This document shows positions 7,674-12,148 of a DNA stretch of 12,148 nucleotides, in pieces. The stretch's first letter is position 1, and the number at the start of each line of letters is the position of its first letter. Both the position numbers and the translations under genes were made by a program. Source of the stretch: Tulasnella sp. 424 (taxonomy: Eukaryota > Basidiomycota > Agaricomycetes > Cantharellales > Tulasnellaceae); contig WSUB01000412.1 in NCBI GenBank assembly GCA_019633425.1, positions 1 through 12,148 of the forward strand, in the 5' to 3' direction. The notes beneath the pieces are model-generated. The model was not told the origin of the DNA and did not search any database. It worked only from the letters and a program-made list of their open reading frames with translations.

Positions 7674-7700
7674 GATGAAAAAGTTGGTTTGCTTAAGGTG
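7674..7700 (-). repeat. Right terminal inverted repeat of the MITE-like element
   Basis: GATGAAAAAGTTGGTT at 7674-7689 is the exact complement of the inner half of the left repeat. The outer part, ending AAGGTG, has three mismatches. Confidence 0.65.
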
Positions 7701-7826
7701 TTGTGTGGTTTTATACAACAGAGATGAGCATGTAAGTCCTGTGTCTCACCACCCCTATCAGCAGACCCAGACGGCTCCTGGAGGAATAAGCCAGATATTC
7801 GGTCAGCATCCACGATAGGGTGGCCG

Positions 7827-8129
7827 TCAAACTCCCAGGCGATACCGTTCTATTGGCCGACATTCCTTGCTGAGGACCTCCATATGTGGCAAATTTCCTG
7901 CTATCAAGCAGGCGCCCAGGTGGTCAGTACGGATGTCAGGGGCCATGAATTGATGCCTCCTGGGTTCGATAAATGCAAGTCCACTGGGATGAGGTAATTT
8001 AGCATAAACACGATGTCGGTGCATAAAGAGGACAGCAAAGTGATGTGAGGGATGATGGGATGTATGAATGAGCCAGCCGACCAAACTCTCGGTCATTTTC
8101 ACTGGGTAAACACAGTACTGTACTGACAA
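7827..8129 (-). CDS. Small unrecognised ORF, doubtful
   Basis: A minus-strand frame of 100 codons starts with a non-ATG codon; the first ATG is near 8097. It includes HHFAVLFMHRHRVYAKLPH, then PSGLAFIEPRRHQFMAPDI and DHLGACLIAGNLPHMEVL, ending RPIERYRLGV. The composition is plausible for a protein (balanced hydrophobic and basic residues, few Lys). I recognise no domain, signal peptide or neighbour that would explain it. It may be one exon of an old gene or a chance frame in slightly GC-richer DNA. Confidence 0.25.
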   Translation of the reverse strand: MSVQYCVYPVKMTESLVGWLIHTSHHPSHHFAVLFMHRHRVYAKLPHPSGLAFIEPRRHQFMAPDIRTDHLGACLIAGNLPHMEVLSKECRPIERYRLGV

Positions 8130-8222
8130 ATGAGAGTACTGAACGCAAGGTATAACTGGGAGAAGTCTAGAAAATACAGCCGGAAGTGCAGTTGGGACAG
8201 AAAAAATTGGCAGTCAAGCCAG

Positions 8223-8306
8223 TGGTTGAAATTCCCGCCAAACAGCGTGGTGGTTGAAATTCCCGCCAGACAGATCAACAGCCAAAATTCCCCTCGGCCA
8301 GCTGTT
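8223..8306 (+). repeat. 28-bp tandem repeat, three phased units
   Basis: TGGTTGAAATTCCCGCCA starts at 8223 and again at 8251, followed by AACAG or GACAG. A degenerate third unit keeps AAATTCCC in exact phase (AAATTCCC at 8229, 8257 and 8285). The first two copies differ at one position over 23 bp. Confidence 0.7.
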
Positions 8307-8841
8307 CCACCTGGCGGCATAGGAAGAGCCTAGAAAAGTAGAGAGGACCTGTAAGTGGCATTCAAGTGGGTAGTAGCACACTGAAAAGGGCAAGGTGGGG
8401 CTGCAGTAATGACAGACGCCAACGGTCTAAAATGCCGGCCACTGAGGGACCCTGGAGATGGCATGTCACTAAGTGAGTGTTCAAGGGACCATCCAGCTCT
8501 TGCTGCTGCATCTTTGGCAAAGGACATGAGTCCCGAGGATGGGAGGGCCCAGGATACTGGACCAACAGCAGCTCCTAATCTGCATACTGAATGAAGCTGT
8601 GTCTTAAAAACCCCACTCTACACCGTTCTTACCCAGGTCAAACCCTCTTAGAGACATGTCTAATCCTGGGATAGCCGGCCAGCGTCACAGCCACTGAACC
8701 AGCCAACCGGACGCCCGTGCCGTTTACCGGCCATATGGAACTTCCTATTTGTCTCACCTTCCTATCCAGCCAAGAACTACACCAGAGAGTGAAACATGTC
8801 CTTTGAAAGATGGATCATGTCTCTCAAGAGCTCTGTCTTAC
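8307..8841. other. Stretch without a supported gene
   Basis: Short overlapping frames of 60-67 codons occur on both strands (8330-8594) without recognisable sense. On the minus strand this is where later exons of the cyclin relic would be expected; I could not find them. Confidence 0.4.
8836..8841 (-). other. Splice donor GTAAGA at the end of the cyclin exon
   Basis: The minus strand reads AACAGCAG|GTAAGACAG directly after YLEWVFNS. It matches the fungal 5' splice consensus and explains the TAA that would otherwise end the frame. It supports an exon origin rather than a processed (intronless) copy. Confidence 0.5.
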
Positions 8842-9134
8842 CTGCTGTTGAACACCCACTCCAAGTAACTGCGCATCTCGCACTCTATTTGGTACAAGGC
8901 GACCTCCTGGAGCGAAAACAGCCCCCAGCCAAATGTGTACCAGGACTTGTTGGAGCAAGCGTTGTTGTAGATGACCTTCGAGGCGATCATTAAGGCCGAA
9001 ATAAAGAGCTGGTGTTCACTTGAACCGCATGCAACGGGGAAGCGACCCTTGAGGCAAGAGAGGACAAAGAAAAAACAATGTAAGACTGAGGATGTGAGAC
9101 GAGTGCGGCTATAATAAGCTTCGAGTTTGGAGTC
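8842..9134 (-). pseudogene. Pho80/PCL-type cyclin relic (one exon of the cyclin N domain)
   Basis: On the minus strand one frame from about 9056 to 8842 reads LKGRFPVACGSSEHQLFIS, then ALMIASKVIYNNACSNKSW, LFSLQEV and ECEMRSYLEW. This is the order of fungal PCL/Pho80-like cyclins (typically RLKxRFPAARGSSGHRLFIS, ASKVICDDTYSNKSW, MFxLREINxMEREMCxYLEW), which partner cyclin-dependent kinases. Familiar positions are altered: CDDTY is YNNAC, INQMERE is ALYQIECE, and GQGMF is GWGLF. Upstream the expected hydrophobic helix (LIIAALVSHPQSYIVFSL) appears in another frame, which suggests a 1-nt indel near 9057-9065. The frame ends in TAA, but a perfect donor CAG|GTAAGA lies at the exon edge (8841/8842). 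No later exon is visible, so it looks like a decayed gene copy. Confidence 0.72.
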
Positions 9135-9353
9135 CCTAGTTGAGAGCTGGACGAATGAATGAACGTCCTATTTCCGCCTATTGTTTCTGTTGAACCTAGT
9201 TGTGTTGACGGTGCTTTGATATAGCTGTGAGGCTCGAGTATGTTCACATGCATGCAGCTTTCGACCGGTGAAGTGAAGCGGTTGGTTTACTGTGAAGTGA
9301 GATGCCACACGATAGGTACATTGCTGTAATTTTACTACTTCTAGCTAGATTCT

Positions 9354-9366
9354 GTACTAGTAGTAC
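9354..9366. repeat. 13-bp palindrome
   Basis: GTACTAGTAGTAC is a perfect inverted repeat of 6 bp around a central G. Confidence 0.6.
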
Positions 9367-9589
9367 TATGCCAATAGACATTCCCTTTTAAGGAAATTGT
9401 CACTATCGCCTTTGTTTCGCCTAATCCCTGGATTGGCAAACTTCCTGCTAGGAAACCCCTTACGCTTTTGGTACCAATCGAAAGCTCTTGTCAGCGCGAA
9501 CACGACGGTAGCATTTGCCTGACGTAATTTGCACCTCTAGGGTAGCATATAGTTATATCCGTGAAGTCCCAACCGGCGCTTAATCCAGC

Positions 9590-9606
9590 AAGCTGCGCCG
9601 CAGCTT
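9590..9606. repeat. 17-bp GC-rich palindrome
   Basis: AAGCTGCG and CGCAGCTT flank a single C, a perfect 8-bp inverted repeat. It could bind a dimeric factor or be chance. Confidence 0.6.
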
Positions 9607-10477
9607 ACCTCGATTTGCCAAGGCCTTTCCCTTCAGATAACAAGCCCAGAAACCCTTCCAGCATTTGCAAATAGCTTTAGCAAATATATTCCGAGTGTCA
9701 GAATGCCAAAATTCCACTGTTATCTTCCCTTTTGCTCTTCACTGCCATATTTGGCAGTTAGCCTCTCGCTCGCCCAACACCGGAAACTACCGTTTCAGCT
9801 AAGTAATTAGATAATACTGTTATATCCTCATTTCTAATACATTTGGTTCACACGGGCGCCCAGCCTGCCGACACTTAACAATTACACTATGATATGAGTT
9901 GTTCTCAACAAAAACTTGTTTCCGTACATATCTAAATGCGTTCAGGGGATTTGAGCTTGCAGGTCACATGTTCTGCTGTAGATTCGGACTTGAGATCCCC
10001 TTAGCAGCTGCTGTCAATTAGCACGCGCGTCCAGCACAGCCAGGCTCCTACTCAGATGAGTGGGTTAAGGGTATTATTGGAAAAGGTCTAAGGATTTCCC
10101 GGCCACTGGGAAACACAGTCGGTGGATTTCATCGGCTAGGGAGGCTACACAGCACCTTCTGCTGGCCAGTTGATTTGAAATGAGGCCCCCACATAGTTGG
10201 GCTGTCGAATTGGATCACACCCAAGTCATTGTTCTTTGCAAAGACATGGTTTTGGGGTTACAGGTTAGTTATCTCAGGCACAGGCCGGGAAAGCCGTGGC
10301 CACCATATCCCGGAGGCTGACCGATTATGTGGTCACCTTTGTCAGAGGGGGTTTAGTACGGCTCCCCCTATGAATTCTTGTTGGCAGGTATCATTATAGA
10401 AGAGTGTCCCTGAAGATTTTGAGATCCAACCTAGTAGGACTATTATATGTGTCTCTTGCATTCTTTGTCTCACAGGA

Positions 10478-10728
10478 CGCAAATGGATGTTTCCTCTGTG
10501 GGAAACCCATAGGAAAACCCACAGGAAAACTTAGGCTGTTCCTGACGGATTTTCATGGGAACGGAAAATCCACCCACAAAAACCCAAGATTTTCGACCTA
10601 GGTTTTCTGCACCCTGAAAAGCGAGGTAGGAACTTAAGGTTTTTCCCCTTGGTTTTCTCTTAGGGTTTCCTTTGAGCAGAAAGCTCAGATTTTTGGTATC
10701 AGTATTCCCTAGCGCAAAAAGTCTTGGC
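10478..10728. repeat. Hairpin-rich GGAAAACC / GGTTTTCC low-complexity region
   Basis: Degenerate repeats of GGAAAACCCA and its complement fill this stretch. A clear inverted pair is GGATTTTC (10547-10554) with GAAAATCC (10564-10571), and CTGTGGG...CCCACAG is another. The texture resembles the interior of the MITE-like element at 7291 and the outer arms of the foldback element, so it may be a decayed element of related type. Confidence 0.45.
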
Positions 10729-10934
10729 TAAGAACCATCGATTTTTGTTATAAATATTATTTCAGGAAACCGGGAGGAAATTGAGGATTTTACGAGGGTT
10801 TCATCTCCGAGAATATCTTAGATGAAATCCTCGGTTTCCGGTGGACAGTTTTCAGTTCGAAGAAAAGCGCGTCAGCAAAATACAAAGTTTCCAATGTGGA
10901 TTTCTTTCAGATGAATACTAATGAGACTATCCAG
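10729..10934 (+). repeat. Left outer arm of the foldback element
   Basis: It matches the complement of 11814-12019 with about 15 differences and a 1-nt indel near 10775-10785. From 10785 to 10952 it keeps a 56-codon open frame (GFYEGFISENILDEILGF, later VSNVDFFQMNTNETIQ) that corresponds to the right-arm frame. In the left arm that frame is closed by TGA at 10782-10784. Confidence 0.82.
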
Positions 10935-11213
10935 GTGAAAGGTGAAAGTGTTTAAGTGGTGGGAGACGACTTGCTAGAGGCAATTTGTGAAAGAGTACAG
11001 GCGACAGTGATGGGCGGCAGGCGACAGATGACAAGCGATGGGCGACAGGCGACAGGCGAGAGGCCTTTAAATGATGAGAGATGAATTGCGAGAGGCGAGA
11101 GGCGAGAGGCGATGGGCAAACGGCAACAAGTGACGGGCAAACAGCGACTGTGTTTAGTTTGAATGATGAGAGATGACTTGCGAGAGGCAATTGTCAAAAG
11201 GTCACCAGTTGAC
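10935..11213 (+). repeat. Left minisatellite array of the foldback element (GGCGACAG type)
   Basis: Short GGCGACAG/GGCGAGAG units are grouped into longer units of about 90-115 bp. Each longer unit starts with a GTTTRAATGATGAGAGATGA-like leader (near 10950, 11065 and 11157) followed by CTTGCGAGAGGC. The array turns into its complement near 11205-11215. Confidence 0.75.
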
Positions 11214-11640
11214 TCGTCTCTTGCAAGCCCCCTCTCGCCCTTCAAACACTTGTCGCCAATCGCCTCCCACTGGTCATCTCCCGCCATTAAACAACTTGTC
11301 GCCTTTCGCCTGTCGCCCATCGCCTGTCACCCGTCGTCGCCTTCCGCCTGTCGCCTTCCACATGTCGCCTGCCGCCTGTCGCCTTATCATTTATCAACCC
11401 TGTCACCTTCATCGCCTTTGTCGCCGTTCGTCAATCGCCTCTTGCAAGTCATCTCCTGCTGTTCAAACGCTTGTCGCCTTTCACCTGTCGCCTATTTCAG
11501 CTTTTGCCGATCGCCGATCGCAAGTTCTCTCTTATCATTCAAACACCTGTCACCTGTCACCTGTCACCTTTCACCTTTCACCTGTTGCCTTCCGCTTTCT
11601 GCCTTGCCATTTGTCACCGACTTATTCAAACATCGGTCAT
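11214..11640 (-). repeat. Right minisatellite array of the foldback element (GTCGCC type)
   Basis: This carries the same units as the left array in reverse orientation, with leaders of type GCCTCTTGCAAGTCATCTCC then TTCAAACNCTTGTCGCC near 11213, 11262, 11436 and 11511. It is about 150 bp longer than the left array. Any frames read through it (11163-11780 plus strand) are repeat translations rich in CRLSPVA and not genes. Confidence 0.75.
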
Positions 11641-12016
11641 CTATTAATTTCATTTGGAAAATTTTCCACTCCTGTCCTACATTTACCTCACTAATTTTCT
11701 TTATGTCATTACTTATGATAAATCTTGCATATGTGAGGCTATTTACTCGTTGCAGTATGCTAGATAATTCTGAGATATGATTCCCCACCTGCCCAGAACT
11801 CTTTAGATAGCATTGGATTGTCTCATTAGTATTCATCTGAAAGAAATCCACATTGGAAACTTTGTATTTTGCTGACGCGCTTTTCTTTGAACTGAAAACC
11901 GTCTGCTGGAAACCGAGGATTTTGTCTAAGATATTCTCGGAGATGAAACCCTCGTAAAATCCACAATTTTCTCCGCAGTTTCCTGAAATAATATTTATAA
12001 CAAAAATTGATGGTTC
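11564..12016 (-). pseudogene. 150-codon coding-like frame inside the right foldback arm, unknown protein
   Basis: One minus-strand frame is open from the base after TAA (12017-12019) to TGA at 11564-11566. There is no ATG at its start; a splice-acceptor-like TTTCAG precedes GAAACTGC near 11982, so it may be an exon. It reads GFYEGFISENILDKILGF, then KKSASAKYKVSNVDFFQMN, then SGQVGNHISELSSILQRVN, SLTYARFIISNDIKKISEV and WKIFQMKLIDDRCLNK. The last residues run into the minisatellite. Composition is strongly protein-like and the length is unlikely by chance in DNA of this base content. I recognise no family. The outer 50 codons are duplicated in the left arm. Confidence 0.45.
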
Positions 12017-12019
12017 TTA
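11814..12019 (-). repeat. Right outer arm of the foldback element
   Basis: It is the inverted partner of 10729-10934. Differences are spread along the arm and several are C/T-type changes, for example CGAT versus CAAT near the outer end. Confidence 0.82.
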
Positions 12020-12037
12020 CACCCCTAGCAAATCACA

Positions 12038-12095
12038 ATTTTCTCATGCGACTTAGTGTGAGAAAATCCTCGGAGGTGGTGGCCCTTTCACCACC
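12038..12095. repeat. Two small hairpins right of the foldback element
   Basis: ATTTTCTCA (12038-12046) pairs with TGAGAAAAT (12059-12067), and GGTGGTG (12075-12081) pairs with CACCACC (12089-12095). The first resembles the ACAATTTTCTC segment inside the right arm (near 11970), a partial direct repeat. Confidence 0.6.
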
Positions 12096-12148
12096 ACTTT
12101 CTCAGCAAATGTAATTCTGAAGATTTTCATCTTCATTTCAGACTTGTA

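Larger units (their letters stand above)
7291..7700. mobile_element. MITE-like non-autonomous element with terminal inverted repeats
   Basis: The 410-bp segment has 27-bp ends that match as inverted repeats at 24 of 27 positions: left CACCCCAAGCTAACCAACTT... at 7291-7317 and its complement at 7674-7700. The uninterrupted shared core is AACCAACTTTTTCATC. Similarity continues weakly inward on both sides (GAAAAC followed by TGGAAnATTTTGGG). Nearer the centre is a perfect 11-bp inverted pair, GAAAATGTTGT (7464-7474) with ACAACATTTTC (7549-7559), so the whole element is a decayed palindrome rich in TTTTCC. It has no transposase. No clear target-site duplication is visible, so the exact ends and superfamily are open. 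Confidence 0.65.
9135..10477. other. Long stretch without recognisable genes
   Basis: No frame longer than about 65 codons exists between the cyclin relic and the hairpin-rich region, and none has recognisable sense. I found no tRNA (no proper A and B boxes), no rRNA and no transposon termini. Two short near-perfect palindromes are listed separately. The minus strand just right of the cyclin relic (to 9253) stays open but looks non-specific. Confidence 0.5.
10729..12019. mobile_element. Foldback-type element with long inverted arms and internal minisatellite
   Basis: The 1291-bp segment is a near-complete palindrome. The outer arms 10729-10934 and 11814-12019 (about 205 bp each) match as inverted repeats at roughly 92%, starting TAAGAACCATC on the left and ending GATGGTTCTTA on the right. 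Inside them, GGCGAC-type repeats run in one orientation to about 11213 and in the complementary orientation from there to about 11640. The right arm also holds a 231-bp segment missing from the left. Structure (long inverted repeats with internal subrepeats) matches foldback elements. No transposase is visible. The ends are flanked by TA inside the repeat. A 7-bp CCCTAGC just outside both ends (10707-10713 and 12023-12029) could be a remnant target duplication. Confidence 0.8.

Noticed and set aside
7960..7990. tRNA B-box-like GGGTTCGATAAATGC
   Set aside because: It lacks the closing CC of the B box, and no A box or cloverleaf could be found upstream.
8229..8270. E2F/MBF-like TTCCCGCC sites in the 28-bp repeat
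   Set aside because: The match is short and lies within a tandem repeat with no gene beside it.
10927..11320. Minus-strand 87- and 122-codon frames
   Set aside because: They are repeat translations of the left minisatellite array.
10990..11600. CRISPR-like array
   Set aside because: The repeats are short, degenerate and directly abutting without unique spacers, and the context is eukaryotic.
11163..11780. 205- and 173-codon plus-strand frames in the foldback element
   Set aside because: They translate the GTCGCC minisatellite into repetitive CRLSPVA-like sequence and cross into the opposite arm.
12053..12148. 31-codon minus-strand frame open at the right window edge
   Set aside because: It is too short to judge and lies in hairpin-rich sequence; it could be an exon fragment, but nothing supports it.

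Overview
The window reads as TE-rich, gene-poor DNA from a filamentous fungus. An Agaricomycete-type basidiomycete is my best guess, but the sequence does not prove it. The clues are a Ty3/gypsy retrotransposon with fungal-style gag and pol, a relic exon of a Pho80/PCL-type cyclin, splice-donor-like sites, and large amounts of decayed non-coding or formerly coding DNA. I see no intact host gene.

Region 1-3577 (minus strand) is the 5' part of a Ty3/gypsy element. From its 5' end, reading leftward, it has a 5' LTR (about 3257-3577), a possible self-priming primer-binding site, an extra short ORF (3222-2560), gag (2896-1568) and pol (1589 to beyond base 1: protease, complete RT core, connection). 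Gag and pol overlap in the -1 frame. The overlap ends in a textbook -1 frameshift cassette: heptamer G GGT TTT, a 6-nt spacer and a 29-nt hairpin that contains the gag stop. Pol is fully open across the window. Gag and the 5' ORF carry three in-frame TGA codons, each one C-to-T step from CGA.

Region 3578-7290 begins exactly at the LTR edge with a 117-codon degenerate coding relic (3578-3928). Beyond it lie only weak open stretches and a cluster of four RTCACRTG (Cbf1/CDEI-like) sites near 5919-6013.

Region 7291-7700 is a MITE-like element with 27-bp terminal inverted repeats. Region 7701-9134 has an unrecognised 100-codon minus-strand ORF, a 28-bp tandem repeat (three phased units) and a relic of a PCL-type cyclin (minus strand, 8842-9134).

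Region 9135-10728 has no recognisable gene and ends in hairpin-rich GGAAAACC-like sequence. Region 10729-12019 is a 1.3-kb foldback element. Its two about 205-bp outer arms are about 92% alike. They are followed inward by arrays of GGCGAC / GTCGCC minisatellite in opposite orientation. The right arm carries a 150-codon open frame that the left arm shares in part. Within the shared part most codon differences are synonymous, and the arms differ by an in-frame 231-bp segment. This inverted duplication of coding-like DNA, together with the frameshift cassette, is the most interesting content of the window.
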